A stretch of DNA of 64,000 nt, from NCBI RefSeq assembly GCF_031199965.1, contig NZ_CP133605.1:4062501-4126500 (forward strand), in the 5' to 3' direction. Numbering within the stretch: position 1 is the first letter of the stretch; every line of letters begins with the position of its first letter. A program made the translations under genes and the position numbers. This document shows, one piece after another, positions 18,747 to 27,916 of this stretch. The stretch is from Paenibacillus sp. D2_2 (GTDB lineage Bacteria; Bacillota; Bacilli; Paenibacillales; Paenibacillaceae). Below the pieces are notes generated by a model. It was not told the DNA's origin. It saw only the letters and a list, made by a program, of their open reading frames with translations, and made no database searches.

Positions 18747-19613
18747 CTACTCCGCAAGAACAAAGCCATGCTTGACGAAAATTTCACGGGCATCCGTCTC
18801 CCGAAGGAATTGCAAGAAAGCCTCAGCCTCAGCCTTATGCTTCGTAGCAGATACTATCCCCGCAGGATAGACAATCGGCTGATGATAAGAATCGTCAACA
18901 GTAAAGGCTGTTTTCACTTTTTGAGAAGACTTGGCGTCGCTTAAATAGACAAGACCCGCATCGGCATTTCCGGATTCAATATAAGTGAGTACCTGGGTTA
19001 CATCTTTTGTGAATACCATCTTGGCAGAGAGCTGATCCCACAATTGTTCATGCTCCAGCGATTCCTTGGCATACATTCCCGCAGGAACCACCTCTGGCTC
19101 GCCAAGTGCGAGTGTCTTAATATCTGCACTTGCCAAACCGTTCAGATTATCAGGAATGATCTTCGCATCATCCGGCACAATGACAACCAGACTATTTTTT
19201 AATAGATTGAAGCTCTGCTCTGCAGCAATATGACCCGATTCAATCAAGGCGTTCATTTGCTTCTGCCCAGCCGACAAAAATATATCTGCGGGCGCTCCCT
19301 GTTCGATCTGCTTCTGCAGCGATCCTGATGCACCGTAATTATAAACTACGGTTACTCCCTGATGCTCCTGCTCGAACTGAGGTGTCAGCTCTTCTAGACT
19401 ATCCTTCAAGCTGGCCGCTGCGGACACAATTAGGGTAACTGGTTCAACTTTCCCTGTCGCATCTGCTCCACTGCCCGGAGCATTTGTGCTGGTTGAGCCA
19501 GCAGTACTGCAAGAAACCAATAGCACCGCGCATAATAGTAATGACCCCAGCCATCCGAATAGCCGTACTCTTCTATGTAAGGTTAAAACTTTATTCATAG
19601 CCTCTTTCAACAC
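18747..19613 (-). CDS. modA: molybdate-binding lipoprotein
   Basis: This 288-residue substrate-binding protein is tethered to the membrane by a lipobox (LLVSC, Cys at about residue 35). The mature domain starts TLIVSAAASLKDSLEE, the usual ModA opening. It also has YNYGASGSLQKQIEQGAPADIFLSA-type blocks that hold the oxyanion. I kept the ATG at 19613, which follows a GGGG site. An ATG five codons in is also possible. modB follows closely in the same operon. Confidence 0.9.
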   Translation of the reverse strand: MLKEAMNKVLTLHRRVRLFGWLGSLLLCAVLLVSCSTAGSTSTNAPGSGADATGKVEPVTLIVSAAASLKDSLEELTPQFEQEHQGVTVVYNYGASGSLQKQIEQGAPADIFLSAGQKQMNALIESGHIAAEQSFNLLKNSLVVIVPDDAKIIPDNLNGLASADIKTLALGEPEVVPAGMYAKESLEHEQLWDQLSAKMVFTKDVTQVLTYIESGNADAGLVYLSDAKSSQKVKTAFTVDDSYHQPIVYPAGIVSATKHKAEAEAFLQFLRETDAREIFVKHGFVLAE

Positions 19614-19660
19614 ATTACATCCCCATCTATAACCTAAAAAAAGTAGAGTTGCCTATACAT

Positions 19661-19707
19661 TAAAGGACCGCTCCCTCAACGAAATTATCACTTGAGAGAT
19701 CGGCCCT
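19661..19707 (-). terminator. terminator of the exonuclease gene
   Basis: On the minus strand GGGCCG, TC and CTCAA pair with TTGAG, GA and CGGTCC around an AT-rich loop. A short TTTAAT follows. It lies about 20 bases past the exonuclease stop. Confidence 0.7.
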
Positions 19708-19728
19708 CTTCCGAATCTATAAATATGG

Positions 19729-20616
19729 CTATTTAGCGATAGCCAGCCCCAACCACGAAGAGACGCTGGCCATTTCTAGCTCTTCAAATTTGGATACAAC
19801 AAGTGCTGGATTCATCTCGAAGCAGCAGGCTTCCACCGTACATTCTAGCTCAACGTCACAGCGAATTTCAGCAAGCTGTCTGGACAGATGAAGCATATCT
19901 ATATCATTCTCTATTTTTGTACGAACTGATTTGGACAACCCCTCCAGATTGGCAAGAATTCCATCGACAGAGCCATATTCCTGTACCAGCTTCATGGCCG
20001 TCTTCTCACCAATACCGCGGACACCCGGATAATTGTCGCTCGGATCGCCCATCAAGCCTTTCATATCGATAATTTGCACTGGCTTAAGCTGTCTCTCTTC
20101 CATCAGACTCTCCGGCGTGTATACCATATAATTGCCATGACCCTTTTTCATAATGATCACACTGGTCCGATCGGTCACAAGCTGAAGCATATCATGATCG
20201 CCAGTGAGGATAAATACGTCCATATCCTCGCTAAATTTGACGGCCAATGAACCAATACAATCATCGGCTTCATAACCAGGAGAGCTGATATTCGGAATGC
20301 CCAAGCTATCCATCACATCGCGAATAACGCTGAACTGTGGAATTAGATCATCAGGCGCATCGGAACGGTTGCCCTTGTAAGCCGAAAACTGCTCGGTGCG
20401 AAAGGTCTTGCTACCCAGATCCCAGCAGCAGGCAATATGGGTCGGTTCGAACTTCTGCACGGCATCCCAGAAATAACGCATAAATCCATAGACGGCATTG
20501 GTCGGAAGCCCTTCTTTTGTCCGCCGTATATATCCGGTCGCTGCCGAAGCATAAAAGGCCCGGAACATCAATGCCATCCCGTCGACTAACAATAAACGTT
20601 GTTTTGTTTGTTCCAT
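19729..20616 (-). CDS. 5'-3' exonuclease, YpcP/FEN-like
   Basis: This 295-residue protein matches the N-terminal exonuclease domain of DNA polymerase I as a free-standing enzyme. It probably helps remove RNA primers. Metal-binding acidic motifs are visible in LLLVDGMALMFRAF, GYEADDCIGSLA and FILTGDHDMLQLV. The helix-hairpin-helix region is DPSDNYPGVRGIGEKTAMKL. Comparable to Bacillus YpcP in length and motifs. Confidence 0.88.
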   Translation of the reverse strand: MEQTKQRLLLVDGMALMFRAFYASAATGYIRRTKEGLPTNAVYGFMRYFWDAVQKFEPTHIACCWDLGSKTFRTEQFSAYKGNRSDAPDDLIPQFSVIRDVMDSLGIPNISSPGYEADDCIGSLAVKFSEDMDVFILTGDHDMLQLVTDRTSVIIMKKGHGNYMVYTPESLMEERQLKPVQIIDMKGLMGDPSDNYPGVRGIGEKTAMKLVQEYGSVDGILANLEGLSKSVRTKIENDIDMLHLSRQLAEIRCDVELECTVEACCFEMNPALVVSKFEELEMASVSSWLGLAIAK

Positions 20617-20644
20617 AATCGTAAATAAACTCCTCCGTTAAAAT

Positions 20645-21010
20645 CTACTTATCTCCCCACGACTGCTCATAACTATCCTCTTTAAACCCAACAGTAACTT
20701 TATGTCCATCCGTCACAAGCGGACGCTTCATCAGCATGCCATTAGAGACGAGTAGCTCGATCGCCTCTTCGCGTGACAATCCCGGCAGCTTGTCCTTAAG
20801 CCCCAGTTCTTTATAGACTTCACCGCTCGTATTGAAAAACTTCTTAAGCTCAAGCCCACTACGGTCGATTATCTCTGTCATTTCTTTACTTGAAGGAGTT
20901 GTCTCCTTAATATTATGAAGTTCCAGCTGATGGCCGTGCTCCTCCAACCATTTAACCGCTTTGCGGCAAGTCCCACATTTGGGATAGTGATAAACTGTAA
21001 GTGTACTCAT
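20645..21010 (-). CDS. Spx/ArsC-family thioredoxin-fold protein
   Basis: This 121-residue protein has an N-terminal CxxC (KCGTC at residues 12-15). Family blocks include FFNTSGEVYKELGL and LLVSNGMLMKRPLV. The pattern fits the YusI-like group, related to arsenate reductase and Spx. It lacks a visible DNA- or RNA polymerase-binding signature that would identify it as Spx itself. A role in thiol redox chemistry is likely but unproven. Confidence 0.8.
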   Translation of the reverse strand: MSTLTVYHYPKCGTCRKAVKWLEEHGHQLELHNIKETTPSSKEMTEIIDRSGLELKKFFNTSGEVYKELGLKDKLPGLSREEAIELLVSNGMLMKRPLVTDGHKVTVGFKEDSYEQSWGDK

Positions 21011-21024
21011 AGTATGGTTCCTCT

Positions 21025-21975
21025 CTAATTCAACTTTTTCTGTAAATTGGCCATATCTGCAGGCAGCGGTGCAGAGAATACCATCTGCTGGCCCGTTAAA
21101 GGATGAATAAATCCAAGCTCAGCGGCGTGGAGCGCCTGCCGGTCTATTTGGGCATCCAATGCATTCATGCTTGTCCGCTCTGACTCATCCAGATCGTCCA
21201 AACCTGGGTAGCGATACATCTTGTCGCCAATCAACGAATGGCCAATTGAGGTCATATGGACGCGGATTTGATGCGTTCTTCCGGTCTCCAGCTTGAGCTC
21301 CACCAGAGCCCCGCTCTCATAACAGGCCTTCACCTCATAGTGAGTCAAGGCAGGATAGCCGTCCGCTGTCACGATACGGCGGTGCGGCTCCTGTGGATCA
21401 CGGTCAATAGGCCCATCAATCGAGGCACTCGCAGGCTGTGGACAACCATGCACGAGGGCGATGTATTTCTTTGTTACCTGCCCGGCTATAAGCTGCTCCG
21501 AAATATGCTGATGGATATAAGCATTCTTAGCAATCGCAATTATCCCGCTCGTCTCCTGATCCAGACGGTGTACAGGACGGAATCGATACTTTTCACCTTT
21601 AGCTTGCCAGTAGTGAACGACCCCATTAGCAAGCGTATTTGTATAATGGCCATGTGTTGGGTGAACGATAATCCCCGGTTCCTTGTTAACGATCAGCAGT
21701 GCGTTATCCTCATACACGATATCAAATGGAATCGGCTGTGGTAAAATATCCTCTGACATCTCTTGCTCCAGGGAGATGGATACGATATCGCCCGCTTTTA
21801 CAGGAACGCTGATGTATACTCTCTCCCCGTTCAACATAACACCGCGTTCCGTCAGCTTGATCCGGGACAGAAGCTTCCGCGAAACACCTAGGCGCCGCTG
21901 CAGCACTGTCTTCACCAGCCAGCCTTCCTCATGCTCTTTCACTTCATAAGTTATCGGTTCATAATATTCCGTCAT
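21025..21975 (-). CDS. RluA-family pseudouridine synthase
   Basis: This 316-residue RNA-modifying enzyme has an N-terminal S4-like segment. The catalytic core has PVHRLDQETSGIIAIAK, where Asp is the nucleophile, and LKLETGRTHQIRVHM. The stop-start region with the next gene overlaps (21972-21975). Substrate (23S rRNA or tRNA) cannot be assigned from sequence. Confidence 0.9.
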   Translation of the reverse strand: MTEYYEPITYEVKEHEEGWLVKTVLQRRLGVSRKLLSRIKLTERGVMLNGERVYISVPVKAGDIVSISLEQEMSEDILPQPIPFDIVYEDNALLIVNKEPGIIVHPTHGHYTNTLANGVVHYWQAKGEKYRFRPVHRLDQETSGIIAIAKNAYIHQHISEQLIAGQVTKKYIALVHGCPQPASASIDGPIDRDPQEPHRRIVTADGYPALTHYEVKACYESGALVELKLETGRTHQIRVHMTSIGHSLIGDKMYRYPGLDDLDESERTSMNALDAQIDRQALHAAELGFIHPLTGQQMVFSAPLPADMANLQKKLN

Positions 21976-22541
21976 GACTTCTTGCCGAACACCTTCCTGC
22001 TGCGCATATATTCAATATCAGGAACCTCCAGACGTGCATTAGCCGTCCTGGCCACCGTGAAGAAGAAATCAGATAGCCTGTTAATATATTTCAGAGCATC
22101 CTCGTTAATTTCCGTCTTATGGCTCAAAGTCACTACGCGGCGCTCAGCACGGCGGCAGACCGTACGGCAGACGTGAAGAACAGCCGCCAATTGGGAGCCG
22201 CCAGGCAGAATGAAGCGTTCAAGCTCAGGATTTTCCTGTTCATAGCGATCTACCCATTGCTCCAATCTCTCCCATAACTCAGAAGTTACCTTATATTTGC
22301 TCTCCTTGATCTTAACGAATGCCAAATCTGACCCACAATCGAACAACTCTTGCTGTACCTGCAGCAGATCCTCGCGCAGATCGTCGAATTTTTCTCCTTC
22401 AGCGAGGCTTACAGCCTGCCCAACAAAGGAGTTCAATTCATCTATCGTGCCGTAAGCTTCCACTCTCTCATCATCTTTATATACTCTGCCGCCGATCACT
22501 GAGGTTTGCCCTTGATCACCAGTACGCGTGTAAATCGTCAT
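21972..22541 (-). CDS. PduO-type cob(I)alamin adenosyltransferase
   Basis: This 189-residue enzyme makes adenosylcobalamin from cob(I)alamin and ATP. The N-terminal nucleotide-binding signature is YTRTGDQGQTSVIGG. GTIDELNSFVG and RTVCRRAERRVV are the other conserved blocks. Its presence shows that the organism uses coenzyme B12. The gene overlaps the downstream pseudouridine synthase gene by four bases. Confidence 0.9.
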   Translation of the reverse strand: MTIYTRTGDQGQTSVIGGRVYKDDERVEAYGTIDELNSFVGQAVSLAEGEKFDDLREDLLQVQQELFDCGSDLAFVKIKESKYKVTSELWERLEQWVDRYEQENPELERFILPGGSQLAAVLHVCRTVCRRAERRVVTLSHKTEINEDALKYINRLSDFFFTVARTANARLEVPDIEYMRSRKVFGKKS

Positions 22542-22563
22542 TACAATCCCCCAACCCTTAGAA

Positions 22564-22620
22564 TATAAGTTGAACTAAAAAAGGCTGCCTTCATCCTTTC
22601 AATCATTAGTTCAATTTATA
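22564..22620. repeat. 57-bp sequence with 15-bp terminal inverted repeats
   Basis: TATAAGTTGAACTAA (22564-22578) matches the reverse complement of 22606-22620 at 14 of 15 positions. A third related piece (TCAACTTATATA) follows at about 22633-22644. Positions 22542-22786 contain no gene that I can see. Confidence 0.4.
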
Positions 22621-22787
22621 TAGCAAATCATAGAATCAACTTATATAAATCACTATTTCAAATATACCATAAATCACTGCTTCGGGCTTTTCCATATGCT
22701 TGCTTTTGCTTATCGCTTAATCACTTATTTTCTGTATATGGCCTAAACAACTTGCTGATCGCGACTGTTCGTACAGCATACAAAGAA

Positions 22788-22822
22788 TAAACCCGCCCAC
22801 ATTAGATGTGAAACGGGTTTAC
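22788..22822 (-). terminator. terminator of the PTS operon
   Basis: On the minus strand AACCCG..CACAT pairs with ATGTG..CGGGTT, then TATTCTTT. It lies 14 bases past the repaired EIIA stop. Confidence 0.75.
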
Positions 22823-22835
22823 ACTTAAATCTGGA

Positions 22836-23266
22836 TCAAATTCCATCCTCACCGTTTTCTTCTGTCCGAATAGATCGTGCTCTTTTCTCAAACACACCAG
22901 TTGCACTAATATTCACTGTAATGAATTGCTCAACCAATTCAGAGATAGTGTACTCTTCTTTGGTAACTATCATCTCGATCAACGCTCCCACATTACCACC
23001 TGCCACAACCCCAATTCTGTCTTTATCGGATGCTATAGTTGCTGCGGTCTTAAACGGAGTCCCCCGAGCAGGTCACAGAAGAATAGAAACTCACTGTCAG
23101 GATTCTCACTCAGAACAGCTTCATACTTAGCTTTTAATATGGTACTCGAGTCACTCTGGAGAAAATCGATATAGAAAATATCATCATTCTTTCCAGCCAA
23201 TAATTCGACTGCGGATTGTAAACCTGTTGCAAAATGACCATGCCCTGTAACGACCAGCTTTTTCAT
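22836..23266 (-). CDS. mannose-family PTS enzyme IIA (one frameshift)
   Basis: This cytoplasmic PTS component receives phosphate from HPr. The active-site His lies in LVVTGHGHFATGL. FCDLLGG is the conserved middle block. The frame breaks near 23060. Adding one G to a run of five restores DLLGGTPFKTAATIA and carries the reading frame to a TGA at 22836. The full protein is about 143 residues, normal for this domain. It is the last gene of a IIB-IIC-IID-IIA operon and starts two bases after the IID stop. Confidence 0.85.
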
Positions 23267-23268
23267 TT

Positions 23269-24080
23269 TTAGAGCACCCCAAAGTAAGACAGAATGATAG
23301 CCAGAACAAACGTTGCGGCAATGAGAATAACAGGACTTATTTTTTTCGCTTTAATTAACCAATACATTAAGAACGTATATCCAAATGGTAAAATATTCGG
23401 AAAAATATTATCAAAGAATTCTTCTTGCAGAGATATCGTATGGCCTGAAGTTACCGTAAAACTTGCTGCCACATTAATATGCACATATGAAGCTATCAAA
23501 CCTCCGATAACAGTAACCCCTAGAATCGTAGCGGCTTTGGAGATAACCTCCGAGTTTTCTTTAATCATCGCGATTGCCCTAGTTCCCAGGTTATATCCCA
23601 TGTGAGCCCAGAAAATCCTTAACAGGAAGACGCCAAGATAGACTAAGAAGAATATAATTGGACCGAGCAAATTTCCATCCTTCGCAAAAGATGCCGAGAT
23701 CCCCGCAACAATGGGTAAAAGCGTAAACCAGAATATCGCATCACCGATTCCGGCAAGCGGTCCAAACAGAGCGACCTTCAAACCTTTGATCGTGGAACGG
23801 TCTTCCTTACTCTCTTCAAGTGATAATAAAAGACCCATTAAGAAAGGTACGACAGGAGGGGCAGTATTGATGAACTCCAAGTTATCCTGCATCGATTTAG
23901 ATAGTTCTTTTTTATTATTCTTATGAATCTTCTTCAGAAATGGCAACATTGAATACAGCCAACCACCAGCCTGCATGCGTTCATAGTTAAAGCTGGCCTG
24001 AAGTAAGACGGAACGAAGACCCAGCTTCGTAATATCACTTTTTGAGAGAACTCGTTCTTGTTTTTTGGGTTAGATTCCAT
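23269..24080 (-). CDS. mannose-family PTS enzyme IID (one frameshift)
   Basis: This membrane component works with IIC to form the sugar channel. Conserved blocks are ASFNYERMQAGGWLYSMLP near the N-terminus and GPLAGIGDAIFWFTLLP. No start codon precedes the conserved N-terminus in its own frame. An ATG at 24080, overlapping the IIC stop, leads into it if one A is added to a run of six. That gives MESNPKKQERVLSKSDITKL and a 270-residue protein, normal for IID. The missing base is most likely a sequence error. Confidence 0.85.
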
Positions 24081-24873
24081 CTTCGTAGCCCCCTCCCATA
24101 TTTGCTTGATTTTCGGTGATTAGCTTTTCTAGCTTCCTCTTTTCTTTATCATTGTAGAATTGATACATGGCCGCAGCTAAACCTAATACAGCAACAGGAA
24201 GCAAGTTTCCGAATTGAATGAACGTAGCAGCTAAGAAACCAATTAATAAATATGGGAAAAACTTCGCTTTGAGCATCACTCTCAACAACAAACCGAAACC
24301 CACTGCTGGTAAAATACCGCCGGCAATTTCAAAGCCATGTGTCAACCAAGCTGGCATCGACGCCACTAAATCCTTCATCGGGCCTTGAGCTACATAGGCA
24401 GATAAGAACACTACAACTCCGTACGTCACCGCGACAATGACCATTGGTAAAATTGTAATTCTAGAAAACGCCTTAAGGTTAGCCTCTTTTGCATATTGAT
24501 CTGCTTTCCCCATAAATACAGAGAATACGGAATAGTAGAATAAAATAATGTATTGCATTAGGAAGCTAAATGGTAACGCAAGACCGATGGCTGCAGCTGG
24601 TGACGTTCCGGTCGTATGCGCCAGAACAACCGTCATCACAGCAGCCAAAATAGGGTTTGGTGGCTGTGTTCCACCAGCAGGTGTTAGACCCGCAAAAGCA
24701 AGTTCCGTTAATCCACCGGCTATAACTCCTGTTGTTACATCGCCCAGTGCAAGTCCTGTAAGGGTACATACAATGATCGGGCGAAAGATAAACAACCCTT
24801 CCAGCCAGAAATCAAAACCTGCGATAATTGCAATAACAGCTATTATGATTCCTTGCATTAATGAAATATCCAT
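24070..24873 (-). CDS. mannose-family PTS enzyme IIC
   Basis: This 267-residue integral membrane protein forms the transport channel with IID. It has about eight hydrophobic segments. The family signature GGLTELAFAGLTPAGGTQPP is present near residue 60. It starts 11 bases after the IIB stop and its 3' end overlaps the IID start. Substrate within the mannose/sorbose/fructose family cannot be fixed from the sequence. Confidence 0.92.
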   Translation of the reverse strand: MDISLMQGIIIAVIAIIAGFDFWLEGLFIFRPIIVCTLTGLALGDVTTGVIAGGLTELAFAGLTPAGGTQPPNPILAAVMTVVLAHTTGTSPAAAIGLALPFSFLMQYIILFYYSVFSVFMGKADQYAKEANLKAFSRITILPMVIVAVTYGVVVFLSAYVAQGPMKDLVASMPAWLTHGFEIAGGILPAVGFGLLLRVMLKAKFFPYLLIGFLAATFIQFGNLLPVAVLGLAAAMYQFYNDKEKRKLEKLITENQANMGGGYEDGI

Positions 24874-24884
24874 TCCCTCACTCC

Positions 24885-25351
24885 TTATTTAATAAGAGTT
24901 TTTGTATCACCAGGCGTATCCTGAATGAAGACATTGACGCCTTTTGATTGGATATAGCGCAGATCCTCCAAGTCCTTATCATCCACATAGACCTTTTTCG
25001 TAAGCTGTTTCTTGCCATCTGTAAAATGCATATTCCCCACGTTAACATCTTGAATTGGAACCCCGCCGTCAACTAATTGGCGAACAACCTCTGGTGTTTT
25101 ACAAATAATAAAAATCTTCTGACGATCCGCAGCTTTGTGGATAATATCAATGGTTTTTTGAATGGTAAAAAAGCGGATACCGGCACCTGATGATTTGGCT
25201 GTTACCTCCATAAGCTGTTGTTGAAGAGGCTCATTTGCAGTTTGATCATCGACTACTACCAATAGATTGGCACCTAATGTAGTGGTCCAGGTGACCCGAC
25301 CTGTCCATGGACAAGCCGATTATCAATACGAGTAAGCAGAATGTTAGGCAT
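24885..25351 (-). CDS. mannose-family PTS enzyme IIB (one frameshift)
   Basis: This cytoplasmic component passes phosphate to the sugar. The phosphorylated His is in DNRLVHGQVGV. The frame breaks near 25300. Adding one G to a GGG run restores VGVTWTTTLGANLLVVVDD. The repaired protein is 155 residues, normal for IIB. The ATG at 25351 follows GGAGGGAAATATTA. It is the first gene of the operon, which has IIA as a separate last gene. Confidence 0.86.
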
Positions 25352-25393
25352 TAATATTTCCCTCCTTCCCCTGGCATTAGGACATGTTGCTTT

Positions 25394-25422
25394 AATCTAA
25401 AGCGCTTACAAAAAGTGGTCAA
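25394..25422 (-). promoter_or_regulatory. PTS operon promoter with overlapping cre-like site
   Basis: On the minus strand TTGACC (25417-25422) and TAGATT (25394-25399) are separated by 17 bases. The sequence TGTAAGCGCTTTAG (25397-25410) matches the CcpA cre consensus at most positions and covers the spacer and -10. CcpA bound here would block RNA polymerase, so glucose repression is expected. Confidence 0.65.
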
Positions 25423-25580
25423 CTCTATTTTTCTAGCTCCTCTACCCCCTTATCTAACAACTCATAACACCGGGGGTTGACCTACAAATCATCGTTTATA
25501 TCAGTATAATTTTCATCTTTAAAAATATGATTGTTGTTTTTCGAAATCGTAAGCTTTTCACTTTAATTGATATTGAGAGA

Positions 25581-25630
25581 AATAAAAAGGAGCTATCCCT
25601 CAGTAGTAAAACTACTAAGGGATAGCTCCT
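25581..25630 (-). terminator. terminator of the Spo0E-like gene
   Basis: On the minus strand AGGAGCTATCCCT(T/C)AGTAG pairs with its complement around a TTTT loop, followed by TTTTTATT. It lies about 32 bases past the stop. Confidence 0.88.
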
Positions 25631-25661
25631 AATATTTATTGAACCATATCTGATTCATTTA

Positions 25662-25928
25662 TTATTTTTGTCCGCGTTTTTTCATAAACTCATTAATCTT
25701 GAGATCGAGCAAACGACTGATTTCGATTACAATATCCGAGGTAAAAGACTTCTCTTGTAAGAACATCTTTTCCATTCTATTGCGAAGTATATGAATTTCA
25801 TCTTCCAAGGTCACAGCTTGTGGTGAAGTCCTACGTCTCGCTTCTACCATCCACTTGTTTGATTCATTGTCTTCAGCGATCAATAGCCCCGCCATATCAT
25901 ATACTAGATTGTACTCACCACAACCCAA
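25662..25928 (-). CDS. Spo0E-family aspartyl-phosphate phosphatase
   Basis: This 88-residue protein ends in a Spo0E-like helical hairpin. LEDEIHILRNRMEKMF and DIVIEISRLLDLKINEFMKK match the family pattern S-x-x-L-D-x-x-I/L-N-x-Y/F. Such proteins dephosphorylate Spo0A~P and delay sporulation. The first 40 residues are not typical and a later start is possible. The TTG at 25928 follows GGGAGGGATAAC. The conserved Tyr of the usual motif is Phe here. Confidence 0.72.
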   Translation of the reverse strand: MGCGEYNLVYDMAGLLIAEDNESNKWMVEARRRTSPQAVTLEDEIHILRNRMEKMFLQEKSFTSDIVIEISRLLDLKINEFMKKRGQK

Positions 25929-26072
25929 AAGTTATCCCTCCCTGAGAAACTATAACCTTCCTCCGAAAACAGATTATACCATATGAATTGGACATTGATC
26001 AATTAATAAATGAAAAAAATGTTAAATAGAGCCATTTTCCCAGATAAATAGTTCATGGACGCAGCACCAGTC

Positions 26073-27281
26073 CTAGCCTTGCTTCAGCTTATGGACAAAT
26101 TGACCCATTCGGTGCAACGCTTCATTAAGCTGGCTGACCGAAGTCGCATAGGAACAACGTAGGAAGCCTTCGCCTCCACTACCAAAAGCGTTGCCAGGCA
26201 CAGCCGCGACCTTAGCTTCCATAAGCAGTCTCTGTGAGAATTCTTCGGAGCTAAGCCCGGTCGATGCGATACTAGGGAAGGCGTAAAAAGCTCCTTGCGG
26301 ATCATGGCAGGTCAAACCGATATCCCGCAGCCCCTGTACGACCAGGCGTCTTCTCTGGTTATACGATTCTACCATATGATCCTTCTCCCCAAGGCCGTTC
26401 TTCAAAGCCTCGAGTGCAGCAACCTGGCCCATAACCGGAGCACACATCACGGTATATTGATGGATCTTCAGCATCGCATAGATCAGATCAGGATGTCCAC
26501 AGACATACCCCATACGCCAGCCTGTCATGGCAAACGCCTTGGAGAAACCGTTCACGAGCAAAGTACGCTCTTTCATGCCAGGAAGGGAGGCAAAGCTGAC
26601 ATGCTTGTGATCGTATGTCAATTCCGCATAAATCTCGTCGGCAATGACGATCAGATCGTTCTCTTCCACCACTTTGGCAATCGGCAACCAATCCTCATAG
26701 GTCATAATACCGCCTGTTGGATTGCTTGGATAATTCAATATTAATATCTTAGACTTCGGCGTAATCTTAGCCTGTAAATGCTCAGCCTTCAGTTTGAAGC
26801 TATCCTCAGCGAAAGTCTCGACATCTACCGGCACCCCTCCGCCAATTGATGTAATCGGGGAATAGGAGATATAGCATGGAACCGGAACAAGAACCTCGTC
26901 TCCTGGCTCAATTAGAGCTCTGAGAGCAAGATCAATTGCTTCGCTACCGCCTACGGTTACGATCATTTCATCCTTTGGATCGTATTTCAGATCATAGCTA
27001 TTATATAGGTACTCCGCAATTGCTTCGCGAAGCTCCGGCATACCTGCGTTGGACGTGTAGCTCGTAAACCCACGCTCCAGCGAATATACGCACGCTTCCC
27101 GAACATGCCAAGGAGTTATAAAATCCGGTTCACCAACACCTAGAGTAATAATATCCTTATTTCCACTCACCAAATCAAAAAAACGGCGAATACCCGAAGG
27201 CTGTATCTCCCTCACTGCTGGAGACAGGTAAGATGTCATCGATTTGCTATTGTTCTCTACACCCTGCGAATTTACACTCAT
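26073..27281 (-). CDS. alaT: aminotransferase class I/II, AlaT-like
   Basis: This 402-residue PLP enzyme of fold type I has its PLP lysine in LVNGFSKAFAMTGWRMG. Other blocks are NYPSNPTGGIMTYEDW and IADEIYAELTYD. Together with an adjacent Lrp-type regulator it matches the Bacillus alaR-alaT (yugG-yugH) pair, which makes alanine from pyruvate. Exact amino donor specificity cannot be read. It starts 14 bases after the regulator gene, so they form one operon. Confidence 0.85.
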   Translation of the reverse strand: MSVNSQGVENNSKSMTSYLSPAVREIQPSGIRRFFDLVSGNKDIITLGVGEPDFITPWHVREACVYSLERGFTSYTSNAGMPELREAIAEYLYNSYDLKYDPKDEMIVTVGGSEAIDLALRALIEPGDEVLVPVPCYISYSPITSIGGGVPVDVETFAEDSFKLKAEHLQAKITPKSKILILNYPSNPTGGIMTYEDWLPIAKVVEENDLIVIADEIYAELTYDHKHVSFASLPGMKERTLLVNGFSKAFAMTGWRMGYVCGHPDLIYAMLKIHQYTVMCAPVMGQVAALEALKNGLGEKDHMVESYNQRRRLVVQGLRDIGLTCHDPQGAFYAFPSIASTGLSSEEFSQRLLMEAKVAAVPGNAFGSGGEGFLRCSYATSVSQLNEALHRMGQFVHKLKQG

Positions 27282-27294
27282 ATCATTACTTCCT

Positions 27295-27795
27295 TTACGG
27301 AGATATCAAAAGTCTGCGATCCTCTTCAGGATCTTCAAAAATAATGCCATCCTGCTTATACTTCTTCAATATAAAGTGCGTCTTAGTCGAAAGTACGGAT
27401 TCGAGTGTAGACAGCTTTTCGGACACGAAGCTTGCCACTTCCTTCAGGTTACGGCCCTCCACCTCTACCAGTAGATCATATGCACCGGACATCAGATAGA
27501 CACTCATGACTTGTGGGAACAAATAAATGCGCTCGGCGATCGCCTCAAACCCTCTTCCGCGCTCAGGCGTTATCTGTACTTCAATCAACGCCGTAACCTT
27601 CTCATCGTCCAGCTTACTGGAGTTAACTACCGTAGCGTACTTCACGATCACGTTATCCTCTTCCAATTCCGCGATCGCTTCCGCTATCTCCTCAGGAGTC
27701 GCGCCGAGCAATGTCGCCAGCAAATTAGGGTCACGCCTCGCGTCCTCTTTCAGAAGATCCAGCACTTTCAGCTTAAGTTCGCTCATTTGTCTCAT
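27295..27795 (-). CDS. alaR: Lrp/AsnC-family regulator, AlaR-like
   Basis: This 166-residue transcription regulator has an N-terminal winged helix-turn-helix (about 5-60: VLDLLKEDARRDPNLLATLLGATPEEIAE in part). The C-terminal RAM ligand domain contains RGFEAIAERIYLFPQV and SGAYDLLVEVEG. It is the first gene of a two-gene operon with the aminotransferase. It likely controls that operon in response to an amino acid. Confidence 0.87.
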   Translation of the reverse strand: MRQMSELKLKVLDLLKEDARRDPNLLATLLGATPEEIAEAIAELEEDNVIVKYATVVNSSKLDDEKVTALIEVQITPERGRGFEAIAERIYLFPQVMSVYLMSGAYDLLVEVEGRNLKEVASFVSEKLSTLESVLSTKTHFILKKYKQDGIIFEDPEEDRRLLISP

Positions 27796-27916
27796 CCTTC
27801 ATCCTCCAGCGCTGTTCCGGCAATGTCAGGTCGTTAGTTAGGATACAACCTTCCGCACCCGCCTGCCGAAAACTAAATTTATAATAATATTACATGAATT
27901 TCATGCATCTGCAAAG

